Source: Prolixibacteraceae bacterium (GTDB lineage: Bacteria; Bacteroidota; Bacteroidia; Bacteroidales; Prolixibacteraceae). From it: a stretch of DNA of 64,000 nt. The notes beneath the pieces are model-generated. The model saw nothing but the letters and a program-made list of their open reading frames with translations, ran no database searches and was not told where the DNA came from. Below are positions 35,605 through 44,694 of this stretch, piece after piece. Position 1 is the stretch's first letter; each line of letters starts with the position of its first letter. Location of the stretch: the NCBI GenBank assembly GCA_019163175.1, contig JAFLKN010000029.1, positions 21,927 to 85,926 of the forward strand, read 5' to 3'. A program made the position numbers and the translations under genes.

Positions 35605-36852
35605 GTGGATATTTTTGAAAAACTGAGGAACAACATGGGAAGCCTGGGAAAATACATGAAACAGGCTCATGGGTACTTTGCTTTCCCTAAACTGGAGGGC
35701 GAAATCGGCACCAAAATGAAATTCAGAGGTAAAGAAGTTTTAGTTTGGAGTCTTAATAATTATATCGGTTTGGCCAATCATCCTGAAGTAAGAGAAGCAG
35801 ATGCACAGGCTGCTGCCGACTATGGAATGGCTTATCCAATGGGAGCCCGAATGATGTCGGGACAAACCAGCAAACATGAAGAACTGGAGCAAAATCTAGC
35901 TGAATTTGTTGGAAAACAAGATGCTTTTTTATTGAATTTCGGTTATCAGGGAATGGTATCTATTATTGATGCCGTTTGCGGACGAAATGACGTAATTGTA
36001 TACGATTCAGAGGCCCATGCCTGTATACTCGACGGTGTTCGTTTGCACATGGGTAAACGTTTTGTATATGCCCACAACAATATGGACAGCCTCCGGAACA
36101 TGCTGATTAAGGCCACCCGACTTGCTGAAAAACAAAAAGGTGGTATATTGGTAATTACTGAAGGTGTATTCGGAATGGCTGGTGATCTAGGTAAACTGGA
36201 TGAAGTCGCCAAATTTAAAGAGGAATTCGAATTCCGGTTATTGGTTGACGATGCGCATGGTTTTGGTACGATGGGAGCAACTGGCGCTGGAACTGCCGAG
36301 CATTTTGGAGTTTCTGACAAAGTTGATTTATTGTTCGGAACCTTTGCCAAGTCGATGGCTGGAATCGGAGCTTTTATTGCCTGCAACGAAGATATCTGCA
36401 ATTATTTAAGATACAATATGCGTTCTCAGACCTTCGCCAAATCGTTACCAATGCCAATGGTAATAGGAGCTTTGAAACGTCTTGAATTGTTACGTACTAA
36501 ACCTGAATTACGAGAAAAACTTTGGACCGTAGTTGCTGCATTGCAAAGTGGACTTAGAGCTGAGGGATTTGACCTGGGCGTTACCAACTCGTGTGTTACT
36601 CCAGTTTATTTTAACGGTGGTGTAGGTGAAGCTACCAGTGCTGTAATGGACCTACGCGAGAATTACAATGTCTTCTGTTCGGTGGTAGGTTATCCGGTAA
36701 TTCCAAAAGGACAAATCATGCTTCGCTTAATTCCAACAGCTATGCATACTTTAGAAGATGTTGAATATACAATTAAAGCATTCTCTGAAATACGACAGAA
36801 ACTCGAAGAAGGTAAATACAATACCTCTCAAATACCTACAATTTTAGAATAA
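35605..36852 (+). CDS. Serine palmitoyltransferase-like PLP enzyme (alpha-oxoamine synthase)
   Basis: A fold-type I PLP enzyme that condenses an amino acid with an acyl-CoA. PLP-site residues are LLVDDAHGFGTMG and the Schiff-base lysine K249 in FGTFAKSMAGIGA; HGYFAFPKLEGEIG and LNNYIGLANHPEV lie at the N-terminus. The family includes serine palmitoyltransferase, 2-amino-3-ketobutyrate CoA ligase and 8-amino-7-oxononanoate synthase. The 415-residue form with this N-terminus is the one usually assigned to sphingolipid synthesis in Bacteroidota, so SPT is the favoured call. It begins with GTG or ATG at 35605 next to a good promoter and ends in its own terminator. No biotin genes are nearby. Confidence 0.72.
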   Translation: MDIFEKLRNNMGSLGKYMKQAHGYFAFPKLEGEIGTKMKFRGKEVLVWSLNNYIGLANHPEVREADAQAAADYGMAYPMGARMMSGQTSKHEELEQNLAEFVGKQDAFLLNFGYQGMVSIIDAVCGRNDVIVYDSEAHACILDGVRLHMGKRFVYAHNNMDSLRNMLIKATRLAEKQKGGILVITEGVFGMAGDLGKLDEVAKFKEEFEFRLLVDDAHGFGTMGATGAGTAEHFGVSDKVDLLFGTFAKSMAGIGAFIACNEDICNYLRYNMRSQTFAKSLPMPMVIGALKRLELLRTKPELREKLWTVVAALQSGLRAEGFDLGVTNSCVTPVYFNGGVGEATSAVMDLRENYNVFCSVVGYPVIPKGQIMLRLIPTAMHTLEDVEYTIKAFSEIRQKLEEGKYNTSQIPTILE

Positions 36853-36874
36853 TAGAGCACGACTACAAATAGTA

Positions 36875-36905
36875 AAAAACCATTCCTTCGGGGATGGTTT
36901 TTCTT
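36875..36905 (+). terminator. Terminator after the SPT-like gene
   Basis: AAAACCAT-T-CC and GG-G-ATGGTTTT form a stem around TTCG, followed by T-rich sequence, about 25 bases past the stop. Confidence 0.85.
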
Positions 36906-36927
36906 TTTATCTTTAAACTCAAATTCA

Positions 36928-37000
36928 GCCTCTTTAGCTCAGTTGGTAGAGCAGCTCATTCGTAATGAGCAGGTCGGCGGTTCGAGTCCGCCAAAAGGCT
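36928..37000 (+). tRNA. tRNA-Thr (CGT)
   Basis: A 73-base cloverleaf: D-arm TAGCTCAGTTGGTAGAGC, anticodon arm CTCAT-TCGTAAT-GAG with anticodon CGT, T-arm GGCGG-TTCGAGT-CCGCC. The acceptor GCCTCTT pairs with AAAAGGC except for one C-A mismatch at the fifth pair. CCA is not encoded and the discriminator is T. Confidence 0.93.
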
Positions 37001-37015
37001 CGTATAAATTACATG

Positions 37016-37062
37016 AAATGAAAGACCTCTGAAATTAAGTATTTCATAGGTCTTTCATTTTT
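37016..37062 (+). terminator. tRNA terminator
   Basis: Arms AAATGAAAGACCT-C-TGAAAT and ATTTCA-T-AGGTCTTTCATTT form a long stem with a five-base loop and trailing T run, 15 bases past the tRNA. Confidence 0.85.
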
Positions 37063-37292
37063 ACTCCATTTCTTGCTACATTAATTTGTCTCAATTCCCC
37101 GGCAACAAATAAGAACCTAAAGTCACACTCAAGTCCAGCTCCTGATTCCTAAAAATTCGCACCAATTTAATCCATAAAAAACAGTTAAATCGGAATGAAC
37201 AAAAATAAATAATTGGCGTTTGCTTAAATAAAGACAGATTAATCTTTAATTATATATCAAATTGACACCAATAATTCAAATTAGCAGTCAAA

Positions 37293-37559
37293 ATGATTAA
37301 GGTAGACTGGAGCAAAAACTGCACTTAGTTATTGAAGGCTTTAGATTTGGATCAGTAAAAAGAAAGTGAATCTAGTATAGAAGATAATAGTCATAGCAGT
37401 AAAGCTCACATCAGAAACCAAATCTTTAACTCTGTTGGTGAATTAATTGGAGGTCTTATTGCCGGAAAATTGCCGAGTACTGAATTAAGAGTAGAAACTA
37501 CGCAAGAAGAAAAGGCTGATATGAATTGCCTCTGCGAACAAAACTGGACAGCAAAATAA
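37293..37559 (+). pseudogene. Probable small-gene relic with two frameshifts
   Basis: In the otherwise empty interval 37063-37878, protein-like sequence moves through three frames: ATG at 37293 (MIKVDWSK), then LHLVIEGFRFGSVK in another frame, then ESESSIEDNSHSSK through GELIGGLIAGKLPSTELRVE to a stop at 37557-37559. The switches fall in A-rich runs (AAAAA) near 37312-37318 and 37357-37361. No family was recognised. It could also be a spurious open stretch. The rest of the interval is A/T-rich and shows no gene. Confidence 0.3.
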
Positions 37560-37878
37560 GTTACAAAATAAAGCCATTTGTGCATAAAATTCAGAGTAGG
37601 CACAATGATCAACAAATTAACGAGAAGATAAATTGTTAAAATTCTGTTAATTGATGAAAATAAAAGAGTTTTTTGTCTTTTATTATATGTATATTTATTC
37701 TGAATAAAGTTGTTGCATTTTTATTTGTTGAATTCTAAAAAAACATATTAAAAATAAAATAATTATAAACCCTAACATTCTCTACCAACCTGAATAAATG
37801 ACGAAACAATTCATCAATTCAGGATTAAACAACGATTTGAATTAAACTGTAGTTCTCATTCAATTAAATGGATTAACG

Positions 37879-40800
37879 ATGAAAAAGGGAAATTTTTATC
37901 ACAAATTTTACAATTTACTGATTGCAAGTTGTATCTCACTGTTCGTATTTTTTAGCATTTCCACAGCAAAAGCTCAGAATAATTGCGAAATAAGCAAAAG
38001 CCATGGCAAAGGTTATACAACCAGCATAAAGTCAGTAACCAGTATTGGGAACAACAGATATACTATTGTATTAAATGTCAAGCACAACGGGTGCGAGGAC
38101 GAAGATGACAAATCAATGTCCAGGTACTCAGTCGAAGCTTTACCAGGGACTTATTCGAATGTAATTGTGAATGTCATTTCAGGGAATTTGAATTATAAGA
38201 ATATCGAACTCGGACCAACTCTTGCAGGAGATTCTTTTACCGGATTTAGAATAACCGGTACCGCAGGTTTTGGAAATGAGAAACCTGGTGAGTTTAATAT
38301 CTCTTATACTCTTTCTGGAGGACTTCAGAATCAACGGACACAGGTAAAAGTTGGCAACTATTTTTTAAAGGTATATTTTAAGATTGCCGATTTCCAAAAT
38401 GTTCTTAACTGCCAGACTCCAACATCAATATTTCCTTATTATACTCCACCTGTAGGAGGTAAATTGGTATCAATTATAGGTCCGGAATTGACTTCACTCT
38501 ATAATTACTATGCCGCCGGAGGAACCTATCAGACCAATGACATTTTCCAGATTTTCGGATCGGATGTACTCATTGAAATTAAAGTTTTGGACGGAATGTA
38601 TGCTTCATTGCTCAGCCTGCTGACAACCACCTATGGTTTGTACGATGTGGTGCCTGATGCAAATGGAATTATTATAACCGGAAAAATACCAATACTTAAA
38701 CTACTGTCGCTTAACACCCTTACAACCTATATCAAGTTTGTAAGGCCTGTTTATCCGGCCATTCCAACCAGTGGAATCGTGACAAGTCTGGGCGATATTG
38801 CCATGCATTCTGATTTTGCCCGTAATGGGTTTAATTTACAGGGAGAAGGAGTAAAAGTTGGCGTTATTTCAGATAGCTTTAATACTCTAAGTGGCAATCC
38901 GGCTCAGGATGATGTATCGAAGGGAGATCTCCCGGGAGCAGGAAATCCGGTTAATCCAAATCCTGTTGATGTAGTCCTTGAATATCCGTTCGGCACCAGA
39001 ACTGACGAAGGAAGAGCTATGTTGCAGATTATACATGATATTGCACCCAAAGCCAAACTGGCTTTCCGGACGGGGTTTATTAATGCTCCTGATTTTGCAA
39101 AAGGCATAAATGATTTAAAAGAAGCCGGATGCGACATTATAGTTGACGATATCACTTACATTACCCAACCATTTTTGACCGATGGAATTATTGCTCAGGC
39201 AGTAAATAAAGTAAAAACGCAGGGCGTAACTTACTTTTCGGCAGCCGGAAATTATGGAAACAAATCCTATCAAAATACTTTCAATGCAGGAACAACACCT
39301 GCTGGCATCCCGGGAGTAGCGCATAATTTTGCCGGCAGCACCGGAAACGACATATATCAGAGTGTATCATTGGCTGAAGGGAATTATACAATTGTACTGC
39401 AATGGAACGATGGTTCCGGCTCAGAGCAAACTAACACCGATTTGGATATTTACCTGACCAATAACAATGGGACTACATTATTTGGGTTCAACAGAGGCAA
39501 CATTGGTACCCAGCCAATTGAAGTACTTCCGTTTACAGTTGCAAGTGGAGGAGCCCAAACAAATATCATGATCACTAAGCCAACTGGTGGAAATAATGTA
39601 TACTTCAAATATGTTGTTTTCCGTGGCAATCTTACTTTTGATGAATATGGACAGGGTAGTTCAACTCTTGTAGGACAATCGAACTCAGAGGGAGCCATTG
39701 CGGTTGGAGCTGTACTTTACAGCAACACTCCGGCTTTTGGTGTTAATCCTCCAACAATTGCTTCGTTCTCTTCAATTGGCGGAACTCCAGTCAATGGAGT
39801 TGTCAGGAATAAACCCGAAATTTCAGCCCCCAACGGCGGTAACACAACTGTCAACCTTGGCGGTACAAATATTGATGGAGACCAATTCCCGAATTTCTTT
39901 GGCACTTCAGCTGCTGCTCCACATGCAGCCGCGGTGGCAGCGCTGCTATCAGAAGCCCGGTCAAAATTTTACAATTCAGATATTTCGCCTGATGAAGTAA
40001 AAGGATTATTGCAAAATACAGCAATCGACATGAATACTCCCGGATTTGATCTTGTCTCAGGTTCAGGATTGATTCAGGCCGACGCGGCATTACTTACACT
40101 TGCCAATCCCTTGCCACATGTAAATACCCTGACATACGATACCACATTAACTCCCGGTTTAGTGCCCATAGACGTTACTCTTTCAGGAAATTACCTGACT
40201 GGTCAATCGCTGATCTATTTTAATGGTTCTCCATTGAATACAAAAACAACACTTGTTGGGGACACTATACTCAAGGCAACAATTCCTCAATTCACAGATT
40301 TGTTTCCTGTAATTCAGGCCTATAATCCACCGCTACCGCAAACAAATGGCTCTGATGGTGGTTTATCGAATCCAATGTACTTTTCGACCAAGAAGAAAAT
40401 TTTAATTCAGATTGATGACAAGAGCAAAAAATTTGGCGAAGTTATTCCAGAATTTACCGCAACTTATACTCTTGAAAGTATTGATGGTAGTGTTCCTTTA
40501 GTGTCAGCTGGCTTGACAGAAGCTGAACTTGGAAGGATTAAAAATATAGCGTTTGAGACTGCAGCTAATGCATTAAGTAATGTTGGTCTGTGGAAAATTG
40601 ATCCATCATCATCAGATCCGTTGAATCCATTTAGCGGAGTTACTGCCACAGATTTACTTGACTTATCCTTGCTTAACCGATTCGATTTTGTTTTTAAAAG
40701 TGGATTCCTTACGATTGAAAAAATGGCTCTGCTTGTTAGGCCAAAAGACAAGGTGATTACCTATGGTCAGGAAATTGCAGGCATTGAATTTGATTACATA

Positions 40801-42537
40801 TTTAATGATGGAAGCTTAAATCCAGAGAATCTGGTAACAATTAGTCCTGAAGACAATACCGCAATTTTAGCACAACTTCAGCAAACACATGCCACCGCCT
40901 TAGTAAATGCCACTGCTTTGGTAAATGCTTCAGCTTTAGTGAACGAACTGGGCCAGCCATTGCTTGATGCAACGGCCCTGGTAAATAAGAGCTTCATGAT
41001 TAGTGAAGCCACAGCCCTGGTAAATGCTCTGGCATTAGTAAATGGAACACTTATCGATCCTAAAGCATTGCTAGACGCCACTGCTTTGGTAAATGCCACT
41101 GCCCTGGTAAATGGAACAGTTCTGGTGAATGGAACAGCGTTGGTGAATGGAACAGCGCTTGTAAATACATATGACGCTTCAGGCAATCTTGTTAATTCGA
41201 CTGCTCTGGTTAATTCAACCGCCTTGGTTAACTCGACTGCTTTGGTTAATTCCGGAACCATCAATTCAAACAGCAACAGTGAAGCCATTTTAATACTTGG
41301 GAAGGATGATATTTCTATCCTTGATGGTACCATTCCGGGAAATATTATATTGCGATCGGTAAATTTGGTGACCGGAAAAACAGTAGGCCAGCATCTGATA
41401 ATTCCAGGAACACTTCTTTCCAATAATTTCAAGATAAGCTATGGCCTAGGTAAACTGACGGTAACACCTGCAATGGCAGAAGTTACATTTATTCAGGAAG
41501 ACTTGAATAAAAACTACAGTGGAATTGCAGTAAAACCTAACGTAATAACAAATCCGGAAGGTTTGCTGATTGGGTTAACATTTAATGGCACCCCTGCAAC
41601 TCCTGTTAATGTAGGAACTTATCAAGCAATTGCCACTGTAAAAGATCCAAACTATATTGGAAGCAGTACTGCAACTTTCAACATTAAGGCTGCAACAGCA
41701 AAAGTTACAGCAGATGATAAGGTGATAAATGCATGTAGTTCTCTCCCACCTCTTGCTGCAACTTTTAGTGGCTTTGTTAACGGAGAAACCCAACAGGTGG
41801 TTACTTCCCTTACGTTTAACCTGAATCCGTTATATGCCGGGAAGGCTGGTGTTTATCAGATTACTCCTCTTGCAAGTGCCGCAAATTATTTATTCACACC
41901 GGTTCAAGGAACTCTTTATGTGAATCCATTCGGATCTTCGGCCAAAAATATTAAAACAAGTCTGGTATGTGTGCAGCCAATTACACAAGATCCCAACGGA
42001 TATACTTACATCGCAAATTTCAAATATGAGAATCCAAATTCCACACCTGTATATGTTGCCATCGGTCCTGAGAATCTGTTATCAGGTAAGGCAAATTTCG
42101 AAAACAGTAAACAACCAGTACTATTTATGCCCGGCACCGGAACATGGCAGGCACGTTTCAATGGGAATAAAATAACCTGGTCAGTAACTACTTACAATGG
42201 TAGCCACAAGACCTCAACTGCTTCATATGCAAGTTCAACTTCCAATAAATGTGCAAAATCATTGATGACCAGTAGTTCCGAAATTGTGAAACATGACGAA
42301 CCGAAGGTATTCCCAAATCCGACTAACGATAAAGTTTATATTACTACTGGCGACAGAACAATCTTGCAAAAGGATATTTTCATTAGTGATCTGGCAGGCA
42401 GAAATGTTCAGGCAAAAATTGACAATTCAAACGGGAATGTTATCCAAGTTGACTTATCCGGGATGGAATCAGGAGTTTATTTTATACGGTTAAACTTCTC
42501 TGACGAGCAGAAACTATTCAAAATTGTCAAGCAATAA
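37879..42537 (+). CDS. Secreted subtilase-like protease with MBG domains, ALVN repeats and T9SS sorting domain
   Basis: A 1552-residue exported protein with signal peptide (about 1-32, ending AKAQ). Residues 320-720 form a subtilase-fold peptidase: Asp332 in VGVISDSFN, Glu377 in RTDEGRAMLQIIHDIAP where subtilisins have the histidine, Asn458 in FSAAGNYG, and Ser677 in GTSAAAPHAAAVAALL. This Asp-Glu-Ser set is that of the S53-like branch of the clan. After it come an IPT-like region, two or three MBG-type domains (KKFGEVIPEFTATY; VITYGQEIAGIEFDY), a 120-residue tract of hexapeptides around ATALVN (1005-1124), further MBG-like domains, and a type A sorting domain (PKVFPNPTNDKVYITT to FKIVKQ). 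It is probably secreted by type IX and attached to or released from the surface. Confidence 0.85.
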   Translation: MKKGNFYHKFYNLLIASCISLFVFFSISTAKAQNNCEISKSHGKGYTTSIKSVTSIGNNRYTIVLNVKHNGCEDEDDKSMSRYSVEALPGTYSNVIVNVISGNLNYKNIELGPTLAGDSFTGFRITGTAGFGNEKPGEFNISYTLSGGLQNQRTQVKVGNYFLKVYFKIADFQNVLNCQTPTSIFPYYTPPVGGKLVSIIGPELTSLYNYYAAGGTYQTNDIFQIFGSDVLIEIKVLDGMYASLLSLLTTTYGLYDVVPDANGIIITGKIPILKLLSLNTLTTYIKFVRPVYPAIPTSGIVTSLGDIAMHSDFARNGFNLQGEGVKVGVISDSFNTLSGNPAQDDVSKGDLPGAGNPVNPNPVDVVLEYPFGTRTDEGRAMLQIIHDIAPKAKLAFRTGFINAPDFAKGINDLKEAGCDIIVDDITYITQPFLTDGIIAQAVNKVKTQGVTYFSAAGNYGNKSYQNTFNAGTTPAGIPGVAHNFAGSTGNDIYQSVSLAEGNYTIVLQWNDGSGSEQTNTDLDIYLTNNNGTTLFGFNRGNIGTQPIEVLPFTVASGGAQTNIMITKPTGGNNVYFKYVVFRGNLTFDEYGQGSSTLVGQSNSEGAIAVGAVLYSNTPAFGVNPPTIASFSSIGGTPVNGVVRNKPEISAPNGGNTTVNLGGTNIDGDQFPNFFGTSAAAPHAAAVAALLSEARSKFYNSDISPDEVKGLLQNTAIDMNTPGFDLVSGSGLIQADAALLTLANPLPHVNTLTYDTTLTPGLVPIDVTLSGNYLTGQSLIYFNGSPLNTKTTLVGDTILKATIPQFTDLFPVIQAYNPPLPQTNGSDGGLSNPMYFSTKKKILIQIDDKSKKFGEVIPEFTATYTLESIDGSVPLVSAGLTEAELGRIKNIAFETAANALSNVGLWKIDPSSSDPLNPFSGVTATDLLDLSLLNRFDFVFKSGFLTIEKMALLVRPKDKVITYGQEIAGIEFDYIFNDGSLNPENLVTISPEDNTAILAQLQQTHATALVNATALVNASALVNELGQPLLDATALVNKSFMISEATALVNALALVNGTLIDPKALLDATALVNATALVNGTVLVNGTALVNGTALVNTYDASGNLVNSTALVNSTALVNSTALVNSGTINSNSNSEAILILGKDDISILDGTIPGNIILRSVNLVTGKTVGQHLIIPGTLLSNNFKISYGLGKLTVTPAMAEVTFIQEDLNKNYSGIAVKPNVITNPEGLLIGLTFNGTPATPVNVGTYQAIATVKDPNYIGSSTATFNIKAATAKVTADDKVINACSSLPPLAATFSGFVNGETQQVVTSLTFNLNPLYAGKAGVYQITPLASAANYLFTPVQGTLYVNPFGSSAKNIKTSLVCVQPITQDPNGYTYIANFKYENPNSTPVYVAIGPENLLSGKANFENSKQPVLFMPGTGTWQARFNGNKITWSVTTYNGSHKTSTASYASSTSNKCAKSLMTSSSEIVKHDEPKVFPNPTNDKVYITTGDRTILQKDIFISDLAGRNVQAKIDNSNGNVIQVDLSGMESGVYFIRLNFSDEQKLFKIVKQ
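40891..41250 (+). repeat. ALVN hexapeptide-coding repeat tract
   Basis: The 360 bases (120 codons) contain 13 exact ALVN tetrads plus VLVN and NLVN, mostly as [AGS][TS]ALVN hexads (ATALVN, GTALVN, STALVN), broken by short spacers such as ELGQPLLD, KSFMISE and GTLIDPKALLD. Codon choice varies between copies (GCCTTAGTAAAT, GCTTTGGTAAAT, GCCCTGGTAAAT), so the pattern is maintained at protein level. Confidence 0.9.
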
Positions 42538-42563
42538 TAAACCCCTCTAATGGTAATTTCTCT

Positions 42564-44669
42564 ATGAATAGGATAAAATTGTTGGGGTCGATGCTGTTAA
42601 TTGCATTTTGCCTTCAAACTGCTGCTCAAAATCAGACTGATAGTTTAATTGCAGTTCTTCAGAATTCCAATGAAGATACTGTTAAGGTTAACACCTTGAT
42701 TACTTTATCAGGAACTTTTCTAAAATCAGATATTGAGAAGGCACGAAGCTATGCCAATGAAGCCAAAGTACTTGCTGATGCCATCGGGTTTAAACGAGGA
42801 CAAGCCTATGCGCTAAAAAGTATTGGCATGAGTTATTATTTTCAGGGGGATTACATTGAAACCTTGCTCTTATGGCAGCAATCTCTTTCTACTTTTCAAT
42901 CTATTGGCGATAGGCTTGGCATTGCCAACATGCTGAACAACCTTGGAGCAGTTAACTTTAATAAGGGTGGCGACGAAAAGGCCATTGAATACTATCTCGA
43001 ATCATTAAAAATTTCGGAAGAAATAGGCGATAAACTCCGCATTGCCACTGCACTTGTAAACATTGGAGCAGTCTACTTTAACAAAGAAAATACACATGAT
43101 CTGGCCCTGCAATATTACCTGAAAGCTTTGCCGCTTAGTGAAGAACTTGGAGACCACGATGCCATTGGTACAACAGCAGTAAACATCGGTGAAATTTATC
43201 TGACGAAAAAAGACCATATCTCAGCATTTATCTATTTTGAAAAAGGACTTCAGGCTTACAAAAGATCAGAGAACGGTAATGTTCCGTATGCTTTGTATAA
43301 CCTTGGAAGGGTATACAACCTGAGGGAACAATTTGGAGAAGCTATAAAATTTCAGAATGAAGCTTTCTCCCTAGCCCAAAAGATGGATAGAAAAAAAGAA
43401 ATGGCACAGGCTAAACTGGGTCTGGCCGAAGTTTATCGAGCCAAAAGAGATAATAATGCAGCAATTGCTGCCTACAAAGATGCGCTTCACATTGCTCAGG
43501 TAATTGGGGCAAATTACGAATTGAAAAATGCTTACCAAGGTCTCGCCGAATTATATGCTATGGCTTCAGATTTCAAAAATGCTTTTACATATCAGAAACT
43601 TTACACATCTTTTAAAGATACCTTGTACAATGCTGAAATAGATAAAAAACTCCAGGCAAATGCGCTGAAATTTGACCTGGAGAAAAAACAGACCGAAATT
43701 GATCTCCTAGAAAAAGATAAAATTCAAAAAGAACAAAAAAGCCGGATTCAGCAGCTTTTCATTATTAGCATTTCAGGAGCACTTTTCACAGCATTAATCC
43801 TCAGTTTGATTTTGTACCGCAATAACCAACACAAACAAAAATCAAATGCCAGACTACAGCAACAAAAAGAAGAAATTCAGCAAACTCTGGAAAAGTTGAA
43901 AGACACCCAATCTCAACTTGTACATGCTGAAAAAATGGCTTCGCTCGGTGAACTAACTGCCGGAATTGCCCATGAAATACAAAACCCTTTGAACTTCGTC
44001 AATAATTTTTCGGAGGTAAGCAACGAATTGCTTGATGAAATGAAAGAAGAATTAGTTAAAGGAAACTACGAAGACGCCATTGCGCTTGCAGAAGATGTGA
44101 AATTAAACCTTGAAAAAATCAACCATCACGGCAAGCGTGCCGATGGCATTGTGAAAGGTATGTTACAACATTCCAGAACCAGTTCGGGCCAAAAAGAACC
44201 TACAGATATCAATGTCTTGGCCGATGAATACTTGCGTCTCTCCTATCATGGCCTTCGTGCAAAAGACAAATCGTTTAATGCGAGCTTGAAAACTGATTTT
44301 GACAATAGCATTGGCAAAATCAACATCATTCCTCAGGATTTTGGTCGGGTGATTTTGAATTTAATTAACAATGCATTTTATGCGGTAACAGAAAAAAAGA
44401 AAGCAAATCCTTATGGTTATGAGCCTGTTGTTTCAATAAGTACAAAAAAGTTGGGTAGTAAAATCGAAATAAGAGTAAGTGATAATGGCAACGGCATTCC
44501 GAAAAGAGTAATCGATAAAATATTCCAACCCTTTTTCACCACCAAACCTACCGGAGAAGGAACAGGTTTGGGGTTGAGTTTGAGTTATGACATTGTAAAA
44601 GCACATGGAGGTGAATTTAAAGTGGAGACAAAAGAAGGCGAGTTTTCACATTTCATTATTATCCTTTAG
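42564..44669 (+). CDS. TPR-containing sensor histidine kinase
   Basis: A signal-like N-terminus (about 1-21) precedes a periplasmic sensor of about seven tetratricopeptide repeats (residues 30-370). One membrane helix follows (about 396-417, IISISGALFTALILSLILY), then a coiled coil, a HisKA domain with phospho-acceptor H470 in GIAHEIQNPLNFVNNF, and a HATPase domain (NLINNAFYAV, DNGNGIPKRVIDKIFQPFFTTKPTGEGTGLGLSL). The C-terminus ends abruptly at HFIIIL, a few residues short of its paralogue; another frame continues PLGLK, suggesting a small recent frameshift or a natural end. It lies 26 bases after the protease and starts a cluster of signalling genes in the same direction. Confidence 0.9.
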   Translation: MNRIKLLGSMLLIAFCLQTAAQNQTDSLIAVLQNSNEDTVKVNTLITLSGTFLKSDIEKARSYANEAKVLADAIGFKRGQAYALKSIGMSYYFQGDYIETLLLWQQSLSTFQSIGDRLGIANMLNNLGAVNFNKGGDEKAIEYYLESLKISEEIGDKLRIATALVNIGAVYFNKENTHDLALQYYLKALPLSEELGDHDAIGTTAVNIGEIYLTKKDHISAFIYFEKGLQAYKRSENGNVPYALYNLGRVYNLREQFGEAIKFQNEAFSLAQKMDRKKEMAQAKLGLAEVYRAKRDNNAAIAAYKDALHIAQVIGANYELKNAYQGLAELYAMASDFKNAFTYQKLYTSFKDTLYNAEIDKKLQANALKFDLEKKQTEIDLLEKDKIQKEQKSRIQQLFIISISGALFTALILSLILYRNNQHKQKSNARLQQQKEEIQQTLEKLKDTQSQLVHAEKMASLGELTAGIAHEIQNPLNFVNNFSEVSNELLDEMKEELVKGNYEDAIALAEDVKLNLEKINHHGKRADGIVKGMLQHSRTSSGQKEPTDINVLADEYLRLSYHGLRAKDKSFNASLKTDFDNSIGKINIIPQDFGRVILNLINNAFYAVTEKKKANPYGYEPVVSISTKKLGSKIEIRVSDNGNGIPKRVIDKIFQPFFTTKPTGEGTGLGLSLSYDIVKAHGGEFKVETKEGEFSHFIIIL

Positions 44670-44694
44670 GTCTGAAATAAATAAATGATTCAAT

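Noticed and set aside
37063..37878. Minus-strand 69-residue open frame 37406-37615
   Set aside because: Composition (MLIIVPTLNFMHKWLYFVTYF) is A/T-driven, and a plus-strand relic explains the region better.
40891..41250. CRISPR-like repeat array
   Set aside because: Period is 18 bases with variable codons, inside a continuous reading frame; there are no conserved spacers or cas genes.
40878..41432. 184-residue open frame antisense to the ALVN tract (repeats of VPFTRAVAFTKAV)
   Set aside because: It is the complement of the repeat and owes its length to the repeat composition; there is no start context or independent evidence.
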